From assembly GCF_014931215.1 (NCBI RefSeq), contig NZ_CP063089.1, forward strand, positions 1,116,001 through 1,180,000: 64,000 nucleotides of DNA, in the 5' to 3' direction. Below the pieces are notes generated by a model. That model saw nothing but the letters and a program-made list of their open reading frames with translations. It made no database searches and was not told where the DNA came from. Below, piece by piece: positions 17,708-27,504 of this stretch. The first letter of the stretch is position 1, and every line of letters begins with the position of its first letter. Made by a program: the position numbers and the translations under genes. This stretch comes from Campylobacter sp. 2014D-0216. GTDB taxonomy: Bacteria > Campylobacterota > Campylobacteria > Campylobacterales > Campylobacteraceae.

Positions 17708-18835
17708 TTAGTGTAATTTAGACCAAACTGATCTTTTCCAGCCTATAGCAAAGATACTTAAGATAGCAAAGAATATCATAATGTAAATTCCTGTTTGCTC
17801 TCTTTCTTCTTTTTTGCTGTCACCAACTTTTTCAAGATAATTTATAACTTGAGTTTGCGCTTTTTCATTTAAACCAACTCTTGGCATAGCAGTACCGTGA
17901 ATTTTCTTTTGTGGTTCATTGATGAAAATCTCAAGATAATGTGCACCTTTAGAACGAATCATCATAGATAAATCCGGAGGAGTCATACCAAGATAGTTTT
18001 TCAAATCACTCATATTTGAACTTGAAACAAAACCATCATATTTCACATCATGGCATCTTCCACAAGCATTTTCAAAGGTATGCTTGCTTTTTATAAAATC
18101 AAATTCTTTAGTTATCAAAGCCGCTTTTTCTTGTTCTGAAAGCTCTTGATTTTTTGCATATTTTTCATCTAATTCAGTTTTTAATTTTGCATCAAAATCT
18201 TTTTCATATGCATTAGCTGTATCTTTGAAGAACGCGATTAAATCTGCTAAATCCTGACTATCTTGTGCTTCATCACCGCTTAAAGGATAAGCAGGCATTA
18301 AGAAAGGATTTTCATCGTTAAATTTGTGTGAAATTTGCAAAGCTTTAACCGGATCAACAATCAATGCTGCTAAAAATTTCTCATCATAAATAGCACCTGC
18401 ATCACTTAAATCAGGTGGTGTCACACCCAAAGAAGAATCTGTGATAGTCGCAGGAATTTCTGCTGCTTTAACACCATGACACGCGATACAATTTCCCTCA
18501 AAAAGCTCTTTACCTTTTTGAGCATTACCTTTAGTAAAATCAATTTTTGCTATTTTTTCCCACAACTGCTTAGTTGCTTCTTCTTGGCTTTGAGCAAGCT
18601 CTAATGCTTTTTGTGTATTAGCAATAGCTTTTTCATTACCCGAAGCATTTGCATCAATAGCCGCTTTTTGCTTTAAAGCCAATTCATTTTTAGTAAATTC
18701 TGCATCAGCTTTTGCAAAATCAAAATTTACTGGTGTTGAAGGAGGGTTCATCACCGAATGCGCATAAGGCTCAACTCCCCAATATACTAAACCTGTGAAA
18801 AAGACAACTATAAAAAATATCTTTAACTCTCTCAT
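17708..18835 (-). CDS. petC: Ubiquinol-cytochrome c reductase, diheme cytochrome c subunit PetC
   Basis: About 375 aa, electron-accepting subunit of the epsilonproteobacterial bc1 complex. Two CXXCH heme sites are visible (CIACHG and CGRCHD), with methionine-bearing segments MPAYPLSG and MPRVGL as likely axial-ligand loops. Membrane helices lie at the N-terminus (LKIFFIVVFFTGLVYWGV) and C-terminus (IYIMIFFAILSIFAIGW). The frame is open up to 18928, but the ATG at 18835, 2 bases after petB and behind AGGGG, is the natural start. Confidence 0.95.
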   Translation of the reverse strand: MRELKIFFIVVFFTGLVYWGVEPYAHSVMNPPSTPVNFDFAKADAEFTKNELALKQKAAIDANASGNEKAIANTQKALELAQSQEEATKQLWEKIAKIDFTKGNAQKGKELFEGNCIACHGVKAAEIPATITDSSLGVTPPDLSDAGAIYDEKFLAALIVDPVKALQISHKFNDENPFLMPAYPLSGDEAQDSQDLADLIAFFKDTANAYEKDFDAKLKTELDEKYAKNQELSEQEKAALITKEFDFIKSKHTFENACGRCHDVKYDGFVSSSNMSDLKNYLGMTPPDLSMMIRSKGAHYLEIFINEPQKKIHGTAMPRVGLNEKAQTQVINYLEKVGDSKKEEREQTGIYIMIFFAILSIFAIGWKRSVWSKLH

Positions 18836-18837
18836 TA

Positions 18838-20082
18838 TTAGCCCCTTTTTCTTTCCATGATAGTAATAATTGGCAATACCACTAATAATAGTAATAAAAA
18901 TACCATAGAAGCATAAAATCCTATCCAAGCATTGATACCTGTTGGAGGAAGTTTACCATAAACTGTCAACACGATTAAATCTATCAATAACACCCAAAAC
19001 CATATAAAGAACATCGGTCTTTCATGTGCAGGTTTTACCACATCACTTCTATCAAGCCAAGGCAATAAGAAGAAGATAATTTGCGCTATACCAAATGCCG
19101 CAAGTCCTATATCAAACGCTTTAATACTTCCAATATCAAAGAAAAATCCTCTTAATACTTCATAACTCCACAAGAAATACCACTCAGGATAAATATGAGG
19201 AGGGGTTTTTAAAGAGTTCGCAGGATCAAAGTTGATCGGATCCATTGCAAAATTAAATTTAAAACATACCAAATAAAAGAAGAAAATCATAAATAAAGCA
19301 ATATACATGAAGTCTTTAGCTAAAAATCCTGGCCAAAAAGGAATTACTTTAGAACCTTTTGTGTCACCTGCTAAATATTTTTCAGCTTCTAAGTCAAAAT
19401 CAATTTCTTCTGCGATTTCATTATTAACATGAGGAATTCTCAAAGAATAAAAGTGAAATGCAATAATCGCCAAAATCACAATCGGTAGTAAACACACATG
19501 CAGCATGAAAAATCTTGTTAAGGTTGGATCAGATACTGCAAAATCCCCTCTTATCCAAATAACCAAAGCATCACCTATAAAAGGAATTCCACCAAAAAGT
19601 TGCGTAATAACTTGTGCAGCCCAAAAGCTCATTTGTCCCCAAGGTAGCATATAACCGCTAAATGCTTCTGCTGAAAAGACAACAAATAAAAGCATACCAC
19701 TAACCCAAATCATCTCACGGCCTTTTTTATAAGAACCATAATAAATTCCAGTTAGCATATGAATATAGATAATCAAAAACACAACCGAAGCTGCAACACC
19801 ATGCATATGACGCCAAAGCCAGCCATATTCAACTTCTTGCATGATAGTTTTATTTACGCTATCAAAAGCCAAAGCCACATCCGGCTTATAATACATTACT
19901 AAAAATAAACCCGAGATAAATAAAATAGCAAAAAGAGTGGTTAAAATAACACCCATTGCCCATAAGAAATTTATTTGTTTTGGTATCCAATATTGAGCCA
20001 TTAATACATTAAAAAGCTTATTTACAGCTAATCTTTGATCAAGCCAATCTACAATACCATTAGCTTTTTTTATTTGTGCCAT
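18838..20082 (-). CDS. petB: Ubiquinol-cytochrome c reductase cytochrome b subunit
   Basis: A 414-aa polytopic membrane protein that binds two b hemes and houses both quinone sites. The helix carrying MHGVAASVVFLIIYIHMLTG and the later MLHVCLLPIVILAIIAFHF hold the heme-ligating histidines; the Qo-site PEWY motif is present in HIYPEWYFLWSYEVLRG. One base after petA. Confidence 0.97.
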   Translation of the reverse strand: MAQIKKANGIVDWLDQRLAVNKLFNVLMAQYWIPKQINFLWAMGVILTTLFAILFISGLFLVMYYKPDVALAFDSVNKTIMQEVEYGWLWRHMHGVAASVVFLIIYIHMLTGIYYGSYKKGREMIWVSGMLLFVVFSAEAFSGYMLPWGQMSFWAAQVITQLFGGIPFIGDALVIWIRGDFAVSDPTLTRFFMLHVCLLPIVILAIIAFHFYSLRIPHVNNEIAEEIDFDLEAEKYLAGDTKGSKVIPFWPGFLAKDFMYIALFMIFFFYLVCFKFNFAMDPINFDPANSLKTPPHIYPEWYFLWSYEVLRGFFFDIGSIKAFDIGLAAFGIAQIIFFLLPWLDRSDVVKPAHERPMFFIWFWVLLIDLIVLTVYGKLPPTGINAWIGFYASMVFLLLLLVVLPIITIMERKRG

Positions 20083-20083
20083 A

Positions 20084-20587
20084 TCAAGCCTCCGCGATCA
20101 TTTTTTTATATTCAGGACCTTCTTCGCCTAATACCAATTTCGTTCCATCGATTCTAAAAGGAGGAATATCTAAAGGTCTTGGAGGAGGACCAAATACATT
20201 TTTACCGCTAGTGTCAAACTCGCCACCATGGCACGCACATTTAAATAATTTCTCACTTGGAGCATAGGCTGGAATACAGCCCAAATGCGTGCAAAGACCA
20301 ATAACCACAGTATAAGCAACATCACCAACAACAACATCTCTGCTGCTATCTTTTGCCATATCTGCATCTTTTTTTAAGATAAATATTGGTTTTTTACGCC
20401 ATTCGATTGTTCTTAATTCGCCCTCTTTCATGCCAGAAAGATCTACAGTAGTAATACCTGCTGCTTTTACACTTGGGAGCGGATCCCATGTTTTTTTCAT
20501 TGCAACTAATGAAAAAGCACCACCCACAGCAGCTACTGTTCCAAAGGCAAAGCCCATAAAGCTTCGTCTACTTTCAGATGTAGCCAT
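20084..20587 (-). CDS. petA: Rieske iron-sulfur subunit of the bc1 complex
   Basis: A 167-aa protein with a twin-arginine signal anchor (SRRSFMGFAFG) exported by Tat. The 2Fe-2S ligands are C99 and H101 and C117 and H120, with C104 and C119 for the stabilising disulfide (CTHLGC and CACHGG). First gene of petABC; RBS AGGAAG before the ATG. Confidence 0.97.
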   Translation of the reverse strand: MATSESRRSFMGFAFGTVAAVGGAFSLVAMKKTWDPLPSVKAAGITTVDLSGMKEGELRTIEWRKKPIFILKKDADMAKDSSRDVVVGDVAYTVVIGLCTHLGCIPAYAPSEKLFKCACHGGEFDTSGKNVFGPPPRPLDIPPFRIDGTKLVLGEEGPEYKKMIAEA

Positions 20588-20766
20588 TTTACTTCCTTTG
20601 TTTTGATTTGTATGTAAAACATAACAGTTTATCTAAAAAATAATAAATTTTTTCTTTTGAAAAACGTTTATATTAAATTTAATTTTCTAAAATAAACATC
20701 ACTTGCGATTGATTAAAACACAATATAAGTCTGATTATCACGGAGAAAAATATAATAAATATCAAA

Positions 20767-20803
20767 ATTATTTCAAAGACTTAATAATCATCTTTGAAAT
20801 AAT
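20767..20803 (-). terminator. Terminator after mnmG
   Basis: Perfect 13-bp inverted repeat ATTATTTCAAAGA / TCTTTGAAATAAT with an 11-base loop, 10 bases after the mnmG stop on the minus strand. Confidence 0.7.
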
Positions 20804-20812
20804 ACAACTATA

Positions 20813-22672
20813 TCATTTTTTATCGTTTTTCATTTTAATATAAATATGCAAGATATCTAAAGCAGCAGGAGTAATGCCACTAATTTGTGAAGCTGCAAAA
20901 ATAGTAGGTGGATTAAATTTTTGTAGTTTTTCTACCACCTCATTGCTTAAACCACTTACACTTTTAAAGTCAAAATTTTCAGGAATTTTTAGCTCATTTA
21001 AATTTTTCATTTTTTCAATTTGTGCTTTTTGCATTGCAATATAATGATAGTACTTCGCTTCATTTAAAATTTCATTTAAAGAATACTCGTCCATATTTTT
21101 AAACATCTCATCTAAAGTTTTTAGCTTTTCTATATTAAAACTGGCCCTTGCAACAATTTTTTGCAAAGCAACAATGGAAGTGATTTTTTCTTCTCCTATG
21201 CTTTGTAAAAAATCATTGTTTTGATTACTTGGAGTCCATGTAGTGCAAAGTAAAAATTTAAGCCCCTGATCAACATTTTGTTTTATATTTTTTATATAAA
21301 CATAGTCTTCTTGGCTTAAAAGTTTAAAATTATAACCATACTCTCCTAGTCTTAAAATAGCGTTTTCTTCTCTTAAGAGTAGTCTATACTCAGCTCTTGA
21401 AGTAAACATTCTGTAAGGCTCTTTAGTGCCTTTCATAACCAAATCATCGATCAAAACTCCTATATAAGCCTCATCACGCCCTAGCACAAAAGGCTCTTTT
21501 TCATCGATTGCTAAAACTGCATTTATCCCTGCCATAAATCCCTGTGCAGCCGCTTCTTCATAACCGGTTGTCCCGTTAATTTGCCCAGCACAGTATAAAT
21601 TTTTAATTTTTTTGGTTTCTAAAGTATGTTTTAGCTCTGTTGGATCAATATAATCATATTCTATAGCATAACCAAAACGCGTGATTTTAGCATTTTCAAA
21701 ACCTTTTATACTTCTTAACATTGCAATTTGCACTTCATAAGGAAGAGAGGTAGAAAAACCATTGATATAATATTCTGTTGCATCTTTAGTTTGAGGTTCT
21801 ATAAATAAATGATGACTTTCTTTATCACCAAAGCGATTAATCTTATCTTCAATAGAAGGGCAATATCTTGGCCCTATTCCTTCAATTTGTCCTGTGAAAA
21901 GCGGTGCACGATAAAAATTATTCTTAATAATCTCATGCGTAGTGAGATTGGTTCTTGCAATATAACATGGAAGCTGATTAGGTTTGAAATTTTTGGTTTT
22001 AAAGCTAAATGCTTTAGGGTTTTCATCTCCGGGCTGAATTTCTAAAACACTAAAGTCAATACTTTTTGCATCTACTCTTGGACAAGTTCCTGTTTTTAAC
22101 CTTCCCACTTTTAAACCACTTTGCTTTAAATAATCTCCCAAATTTACAGAAGCAAGCTCACCAACCCTGCCAGCTTGAAGTTTAGTTTCGCCTATATGGA
22201 TAAGTCCATTTAAAAAAGTTCCTGTTGTTAGTATGATTTTTTTAGCAAAATATGTATTTTCTAAATTAGTTTTAACTCCTCTTAACTCATCATTTTCTAC
22301 AATCAAAGACAATACCTGCTCTTGAGAAATTTCTAAATTCTCAAGCTTTAAAAGCATATTTCTAGCACAAATTCTATAAGCATCCATGTCAATTTGTGCT
22401 CTACTCCCACGCACTGCAACACCTTTGCTTTCATTTAAAATTCTAAATTGAATTCCAGCCTCATCAGTAATTTGCCCCATAAGTCCACCCATAGCATCAA
22501 GCTCTTTTACTAAGTGTCCCTTTGCTAAACCACCTATGGCAGGATTACAACTTGCAGCACCAATTTGTTCGATTAAAGTAGTTAAAAGTAAAGTTTTTTT
22601 ACCCATTTTAGCAGCCGCAGCACTTGCCTCAACCCCAGCATGCCCGCCACCAATTACGATTATATCATACAT
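20813..22672 (-). CDS. mnmG: tRNA uridine 5-carboxymethylaminomethyl modification enzyme MnmG (GidA)
   Basis: A 619-aa FAD enzyme that, with MnmE, modifies wobble U34 of several tRNAs. FAD motif GGGHAGVEA at residues 8-16; the conserved segment [17 protein letters not shown] and the C-terminal region ending in [17 protein letters not shown] fit the family. It stands alone and divergent from ribE. Confidence 0.97.
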   Translation of the reverse strand: MYDIIVIGGGHAGVEASAAAAKMGKKTLLLTTLIEQIGAASCNPAIGGLAKGHLVKELDAMGGLMGQITDEAGIQFRILNESKGVAVRGSRAQIDMDAYRICARNMLLKLENLEISQEQVLSLIVENDELRGVKTNLENTYFAKKIILTTGTFLNGLIHIGETKLQAGRVGELASVNLGDYLKQSGLKVGRLKTGTCPRVDAKSIDFSVLEIQPGDENPKAFSFKTKNFKPNQLPCYIARTNLTTHEIIKNNFYRAPLFTGQIEGIGPRYCPSIEDKINRFGDKESHHLFIEPQTKDATEYYINGFSTSLPYEVQIAMLRSIKGFENAKITRFGYAIEYDYIDPTELKHTLETKKIKNLYCAGQINGTTGYEEAAAQGFMAGINAVLAIDEKEPFVLGRDEAYIGVLIDDLVMKGTKEPYRMFTSRAEYRLLLREENAILRLGEYGYNFKLLSQEDYVYIKNIKQNVDQGLKFLLCTTWTPSNQNNDFLQSIGEEKITSIVALQKIVARASFNIEKLKTLDEMFKNMDEYSLNEILNEAKYYHYIAMQKAQIEKMKNLNELKIPENFDFKSVSGLSNEVVEKLQKFNPPTIFAASQISGITPAALDILHIYIKMKNDKK

Positions 22673-22797
22673 ATTTTGACCTCATTTTTACTAAAAAAGG
22701 CAAAAATTATATAATAATTTTTAAAATAAAACACTAAAAATATTTTTTGAAATTTAAAAGTTTTAGATAAAATCTCATAAAAAATACAAGGTTTTGA

Positions 22798-23406
22798 ATG
22801 TTTAATGGATTAATCCGGGAATTAGCCTTTGTTAAATCTTATGAAAACAATACCTTAAGACTAAAGGCTACTTACCAACCAAAACTCGGCGATAGCATTG
22901 CTGTTAATGGTGCATGCTTAAGTGTAACCCAGCTATTTGATGATGGTTTTAATCTCGAGCTTTCTTATGAAACAAGAACTCGCATAGTAGTTGAAAATCT
23001 AAAAGACTATGTACATATTGAACCTGCTTTACGCTATGGCGATAGAATAGATGGACACTTAATGCAAGGACATATTGATGGTATCGGTAAAATTAATAAT
23101 ATTATCAAAAAAGAAAATGGAGTAGATTTTTATATCAAATGTCCTAATGATATACAAATATATATGGCAAATAAAGCTAGCGTTGCTATAGATGGGGTAA
23201 GCTTAACCATTAATGAAGTTTTAAATGATGGCATTCGCTTGACTATCATCCCTATAACTTTTGAAGAAACCTTGTTTAAAACTTACAACATAGGAAGAAA
23301 AGTCAACATAGAAAGTGATCTTTTAGCAAGGTATATTCATAGACAACTACACTATAAAAAAGAACCTTCATGGCAAGAAATAGACAAAATCACATCACTT
23401 TATTAG
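22798..23406 (+). CDS. ribE: Riboflavin synthase alpha chain
   Basis: A 202-aa enzyme converting two lumazine molecules to riboflavin. It consists of two homologous barrels: the first starts MFNGLIRELAFV and has GDSIAVNGACLSVTQL; the second has DGHLMQGHIDGIGKI and VAIDGVSLTINEV. A GTP cyclohydrolase II gene of the same pathway lies at 49837-50397. The 3' end overlaps pgeF by 37 bases. Confidence 0.95.
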   Translation: MFNGLIRELAFVKSYENNTLRLKATYQPKLGDSIAVNGACLSVTQLFDDGFNLELSYETRTRIVVENLKDYVHIEPALRYGDRIDGHLMQGHIDGIGKINNIIKKENGVDFYIKCPNDIQIYMANKASVAIDGVSLTINEVLNDGIRLTIIPITFEETLFKTYNIGRKVNIESDLLARYIHRQLHYKKEPSWQEIDKITSLY

Positions 23407-24047
23407 AAAATGATCATTGTAAAGCTTTCATAGCCTTTGATCAAGACTATAATATTTTTAGAGCCAACATTCACACTAATATTTTTCCTTGGGAAAAAAC
23501 CATACAAAAATGCGTATTTTTAAACCAAATTCATTCAAACATCATCACTTGCTATGATAAAAACTTTCACTTTGATGCTGATGGAGTAATTAGCGAGAAA
23601 AAAAACATTGCCTTGTGTGTTTTAAGTGCTGATTGCTTGCCTGTGCTTTTATATGATTGTAAAAACCAAAGCATAGCTGCATTACATGCTGGAAGAAAAG
23701 GATGTTTTGAAAATATCTTAAAAGAAGCTGTCTTAAAAATGCAAAAAAATTTTAATACTCAGGTAAAAAATTTAAAACTCATACTTTCAGCAGGAATTTG
23801 TGCTAAAAACTATGAAATCAATGGAGAACTTTTAGAATTGAGTAGGCAAAGGTTTACATCTTTTTTATATGGAAATAAACTTGATTTAAAAGCATTAATC
23901 AAATTTCAAGCAAAAGAATTGGGGATTGAAGATATTTTTGATATCAATCTTTGCACTTTTGATGATGAGAGATTTTTCTCATATAGAAAAAACAAAACCC
24001 CAAAGCGCATTGTTAGCGTGATTTATTTAAAGGATCAAAATGTATGA
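23370..24047 (+). CDS. pgeF: Polyphenol oxidase/laccase-domain protein, PgeF (YfiH) family
   Basis: A 225-aa cytoplasmic protein of the Multi-copper polyphenol oxidase family. Metal-binding and catalytic segments are visible: LNQIHSN (His), LSADCLPVLLYD (Asp-Cys), ALHAGRKG (His). In E. coli the family member removes wrongly placed amino acids from peptidoglycan precursors; adenosine deaminase-type activity is also reported. It begins inside ribE, so both are likely co-translated. Confidence 0.85.
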   Translation: MARNRQNHITLLENDHCKAFIAFDQDYNIFRANIHTNIFPWEKTIQKCVFLNQIHSNIITCYDKNFHFDADGVISEKKNIALCVLSADCLPVLLYDCKNQSIAALHAGRKGCFENILKEAVLKMQKNFNTQVKNLKLILSAGICAKNYEINGELLELSRQRFTSFLYGNKLDLKALIKFQAKELGIEDIFDINLCTFDDERFFSYRKNKTPKRIVSVIYLKDQNV

Positions 24048-24246
24048 AATAAAAAATTTACTAGCACTAAAAATTTTACAAAAAGCAAGAGAGCTAGGCG
24101 ATAATGATTTAAGCAATGAGCTTTTAATCACACAAATGCTAAAACACGACTTACAAAAATTAAAACAAAATGATACTAAAAATTTAGGCGAAGTATTTAC
24201 CACACTCATTAACGCTAAAGAAAAAGCCAAGATGAGTAATAAATAA
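24040..24246 (+). CDS. Small helical protein of unknown function
   Basis: A 68-aa, charged, predicted all-helical protein (MYEIKNLLALKILQKARELG). The start overlaps the pgeF stop by 8 bases, with AAAGGATC upstream, which argues it is a real coupled gene. I do not recognise the family. Confidence 0.6.
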   Translation: MYEIKNLLALKILQKARELGDNDLSNELLITQMLKHDLQKLKQNDTKNLGEVFTTLINAKEKAKMSNK

Positions 24247-24248
24247 TC

Positions 24249-25472
24249 TTAAAACTTCCAACTTAAGATAAATTTTGTTCCTTTGTTTAATTCACTTTCT
24301 ACTTTAATATCAATAAGATGATCTTTGCAAATTTTATCCACCAAAGAAAGTCCTATCCCAAAACCTCCTTGATTTTCATTAAATCTTGAATAGCGTTCGA
24401 ATATATTGGCTAAATTTTCTTTTGCAATACCACATCCACTATCTTCTATCTCAAGGCTTTGTTTTAAAAGAGTTATTTTTATATGACCATTTTTGATATT
24501 GTATTTAATTGCATTATTCACAAGATTATCAAACATTTTAAAAAACTGCTCTTTATTGGCATAAATTTTCCCATCATCTTCCAAAAAAAGCTCCAAAGTA
24601 ATGTTTTTTTGCTCTAAAAAAATCTTAAAATACTCCATTCTTTCTTTAATCAAGTCTTTTAAATATATCCAATCTTTTTTAGCTTCATAAGCTTGATAAA
24701 AATTTAAAAAAGTCAAATCAGAATACAAATGACTTAAGGTTAAAGCAGCTATCTTTACACGCTTTAAGGCTTTTATTTCTTCAAAATTTTTCTTTCTTTC
24801 CAAACTCTCCACACTCATCAATATGGCACTAATTGGAGTGTTAATTTCATGTGTGGTATCTTTAATAAAATTATTTAAAAATCGTATCCTCATCTCCAAA
24901 GGTTTAAGTGCAAATTTTAAAATAAAATACCCTACTATGCTTACAAAAACCAAAGAAAACACCATAGCCAAAGCAACCTTAAACCTAATCAAACCAAGCT
25001 CTTTAGATATATCATCACCTTGTATTAAAATCCTCAAGCGATTGACATCACCTAGTATTTCCAAAGCACTTTGACCTTGATGATCATCTAGCAAGAGATT
25101 GTTTAAATTAACATCGGCTATATAAATCACAGTATTATTATTATAAATACTTGCATTATTAAGTTTAAAAAATGTTGTTTGAGCAGGTATATCAAGACTA
25201 GAAAAATACACTCTAGTTCTATCAAAAACCGCAAATTTGATATTAGAAATTTGTGCAATTTTTTTCGCGCTTTTTTCTATAGGCTCAAAGCGTGATTTTT
25301 CCATTTGTAAACTTATAAATCGATGTTCTTGTCGTAAATTTATACTATGATCACTTACTAATTCTTCGATTAATTTTGCATACCATACCCCAAAAAGTAC
25401 AGCTAGTACACTTCCTATGCTCACTAAGTACAAGGTTAAAATTTGCCATGCTACACGCTTGGCTTCATACAT
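24249..25472 (-). CDS. dccS: Sensor histidine kinase, DccS-like
   Basis: A 407-aa membrane kinase. Helix 1 spans about residues 10-31 and helix 2 about 164-187, enclosing a periplasmic sensor domain. The phosphoacceptor is H208 in DTTHEINTPIS; the ATPase boxes NLVNNAIKYN, EDSGCGIA and GGFGIGLSL are intact. The start overlaps the regulator gene by 8 bases. Assignment to DccRS rests on position next to a divergent hemerythrin, as for C. jejuni Cj1222c-Cj1224; CprRS is the main alternative. Confidence 0.8.
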   Translation of the reverse strand: MYEAKRVAWQILTLYLVSIGSVLAVLFGVWYAKLIEELVSDHSINLRQEHRFISLQMEKSRFEPIEKSAKKIAQISNIKFAVFDRTRVYFSSLDIPAQTTFFKLNNASIYNNNTVIYIADVNLNNLLLDDHQGQSALEILGDVNRLRILIQGDDISKELGLIRFKVALAMVFSLVFVSIVGYFILKFALKPLEMRIRFLNNFIKDTTHEINTPISAILMSVESLERKKNFEEIKALKRVKIAALTLSHLYSDLTFLNFYQAYEAKKDWIYLKDLIKERMEYFKIFLEQKNITLELFLEDDGKIYANKEQFFKMFDNLVNNAIKYNIKNGHIKITLLKQSLEIEDSGCGIAKENLANIFERYSRFNENQGGFGIGLSLVDKICKDHLIDIKVESELNKGTKFILSWKF

Positions 25473-26130
25473 AACAATACCCTCTTCCTCTTTGATTTAC
25501 AATACTATCTTTACCCAGAATTTTTCTTAAATTTTTTACATAAGCTCTTAAACTAAGCTCACTTGGTTCTTGATCATACTCCCATATTTCTTCAAAAATA
25601 TATGCAGTGTCTATAAATTTCCCTTTGTTTTTAAGCAATAAAGATAAAAGCTTTAGTTCTTTTAAAGGCAAAGATAAAGGTTTATCATTTTGATACAAAG
25701 TCTGCGACACAAAAGCAAATTTAAAACCATTACCCAAATCTTCATAGTCTTCATTTTTATGCGCAAAAGAGCGCTTTAAAATAGCATTGATTCTTATTTT
25801 CAATTCTTCTAATTCAAATGGTTTTTTAATATAATCATCACATCCACTTTCAAAGCCTTTTTGTAAATCCATTGTGGTATTTAAAGAAGTCATGAAAATT
25901 GCAGGAGTATACTTACCCGACTGTCTTAAATTTTTAAGCACACTAAAGCCATCTCCCAAAGGAACTTTCACATCTAAAATCCACAAGTCAAAATTTTTCT
26001 CATATGCCTTATCTTGAGCATCTTGCGCATTATCTACTAGGGTTACTCCAAAACCTTCTTCTTCTAAAAATTCACTCACAATTTCACCTAGATTAATGTC
26101 ATCTTCTAGTAAAAGAATTTGGGTTGGCAT
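25465..26130 (-). CDS. dccR: OmpR-family response regulator, DccR-like
   Basis: A 221-aa regulator. Receiver domain at residues 1-115 with acidic pocket E9-D10-D11, phospho-Asp D53 and the conserved Lys in DYIKKPFE; C-terminal winged helix with ELSLRAYVKNLRKIL and the ending QRGRGYCYV. It pairs with the overlapping kinase gene. Eleven-bp direct repeats in the divergent intergenic region are candidate binding sites. Confidence 0.83.
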   Translation of the reverse strand: MPTQILLLEDDINLGEIVSEFLEEEGFGVTLVDNAQDAQDKAYEKNFDLWILDVKVPLGDGFSVLKNLRQSGKYTPAIFMTSLNTTMDLQKGFESGCDDYIKKPFELEELKIRINAILKRSFAHKNEDYEDLGNGFKFAFVSQTLYQNDKPLSLPLKELKLLSLLLKNKGKFIDTAYIFEEIWEYDQEPSELSLRAYVKNLRKILGKDSIVNQRGRGYCYV

Positions 26131-26177
26131 TTTTATCCTTCTTGTTGGTTTTACTTTATATATTATAAAATTTTTAC

Positions 26178-26213
26178 GTAAATTTAGCGTGAATTTAGCG
26201 GAGTTAAAGCGAA
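26178..26213. promoter_or_regulatory. Three 11-bp direct repeats, candidate DccR operator
   Basis: AAATTTAGCGT, GAATTTAGCGG and AGTTAAAGCGA run in tandem (26180-26212). On the minus strand this includes TTCAC-N6-TTTAC, one base from the WTTCAC-N6-TTCACW element I recall for DccR. The array lies just upstream of the -35 position for the hemerythrin -10 (TATAAT 26237-26242), the geometry of an OmpR-type activator. Confidence 0.55.
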
Positions 26214-26262
26214 ATATTTATAGAATATTAAATGTCTATAATTTACACACTAGGATTTTATC

Positions 26263-26850
26263 ATGCTACCTGAATGGGACCGGAAATACAGTATTAACAA
26301 CGAAAAACTTGATTCTCAACATCAAAAGCTGTTTGAACTTGCAGCAAAAGTTGAGGAAATTTCTGACAGACCTATTTATCAAGTAGAGTTAAAAAAGCTA
26401 GTTGCAGAATTTTTTAGCTATATCAAAGTTCATTTTCAAGATGAAGAAGCCTATATGACAGAGATCAAACACCCCTATCTTGAAGAACATAGACTAATGC
26501 ACAAGCAAATCACAAAATCCATGATCAAGCTCATACAAAGTATAAAAAGCACCAATGATCTTAAAGAAAAATTATATCTTGTTGTTAACTCATGGCTTAT
26601 AGAACACATCATTCAACATGATATGATGATAGAACATTAGCGCCAAAACACCCAAGTTAAAAACACCTCAGATACTTTTGAAGAAGAACCTCAAAAGCCA
26701 AAAAAATTTTCATACCAGTGTCAATGTGAAGGAAAAATTCACAAAGTGCCTTACGATATCCATCTTAAGATGCAATACTCCAAAGTCCAATTTAAATGCA
26801 AAGAATGCTCTGGCAACCTCATTCAATGCAAAGAAAAAACAGAAATTTAA
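26263..26850 (+). pseudogene. Bacteriohemerythrin with C-terminal CxC/CxxC domain, interrupted by an amber codon
   Basis: Reads as 125 aa to TAG at 26638-26640, but the same frame continues to TAA at 26850 with a tail still similar to the paralogue at 26931 (QCQCEGKIHKVPYDIH and FKCKECSG against CSCTDKIHKVPFEIH and YKCKTCQ). The paralogue has Trp at the stop position, so TGG to TAG is the likely change. All diiron ligands of the hemerythrin fold survive upstream (QHQK, HFQDE, HRLMH, HIIQHD), so the 125-aa product could still bind O2 or act in redox sensing. Own promoter (TATAAT 26237-26242); C. jejuni Cj1224 (HerB) is the likely homologue. Confidence 0.85.
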
Positions 26851-26930
26851 TAAAAAATTAATTATTTTTTAAAAAAAATTAAAATATAATCCTCGCATCA
26901 TCTTGCACAAACACAAAACAAGGAGCGTTT

Positions 26931-27494
26931 ATGCTACCAAAATGGTGTGATAAATACAGTATTCATAACGAAGAAATCGATAAACAACATAAAAAGCTAT
27001 TTGAACTCGCAGCTAATGTTGAATTAATCTCAGACAAACCAGTCCACAAAGGACAAATCAAATTTTTACTTGCAGATTTTTTTAATTATATGAAAGAGCA
27101 TTTTGCAGAAGAAGAAAAATATATGGCAAAAATCGCCTACCCTGAACTAGCACATCATCAAAAAATTCATAAAAGCATCATCCAATCTATGATAGATTTA
27201 ATTCAAAACATCAAAAGCACTAACGACTTAAAAGAAAAACTTAATATCATCGCATCAAAATGGCTACTAGAGCACATTTTAAGAGAAGATATGAAAATAG
27301 AAAAATGGCATCAAGAACAATTAAATAAAAACAACTCTACACCAAGCGCTGAAAAAACACAAGAAATTTATGAATACATTTGCTCATGTACAGACAAAAT
27401 CCACAAAGTTCCTTTTGAAATACATCAAAAAATTCAAACAACTAACGCAAGTTATAAATGCAAAACTTGCCAAGAATCAATTAGACTAAAATAA
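26931..27494 (+). CDS. Bacteriohemerythrin with C-terminal zinc-ribbon-like CxC/CxxC domain
   Basis: A 187-aa protein. Residues 1-130 form the diiron four-helix bundle with ligands in DKQHKKLFE, HFAEEEKYM, HQKIH and HILRED. Residues 145-187 hold two cysteine pairs (CSC and CKTC) that may bind zinc or iron. Hemerythrins in Campylobacter have been linked to protection of oxygen-sensitive Fe-S enzymes. RBS AAGGAG and -10 TATAAT (26885-26890) show it can be expressed independently of the upstream copy. Confidence 0.9.
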   Translation: MLPKWCDKYSIHNEEIDKQHKKLFELAANVELISDKPVHKGQIKFLLADFFNYMKEHFAEEEKYMAKIAYPELAHHQKIHKSIIQSMIDLIQNIKSTNDLKEKLNIIASKWLLEHILREDMKIEKWHQEQLNKNNSTPSAEKTQEIYEYICSCTDKIHKVPFEIHQKIQTTNASYKCKTCQESIRLK

Positions 27495-27504
27495 AGGCCA
27501 TATA

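Noticed and set aside
26678-26872. 64-codon frame after the amber stop
   Set aside because: It is in a different frame from the hemerythrin tail, whose own frame shows the conserved cysteines; treated as a shadow.
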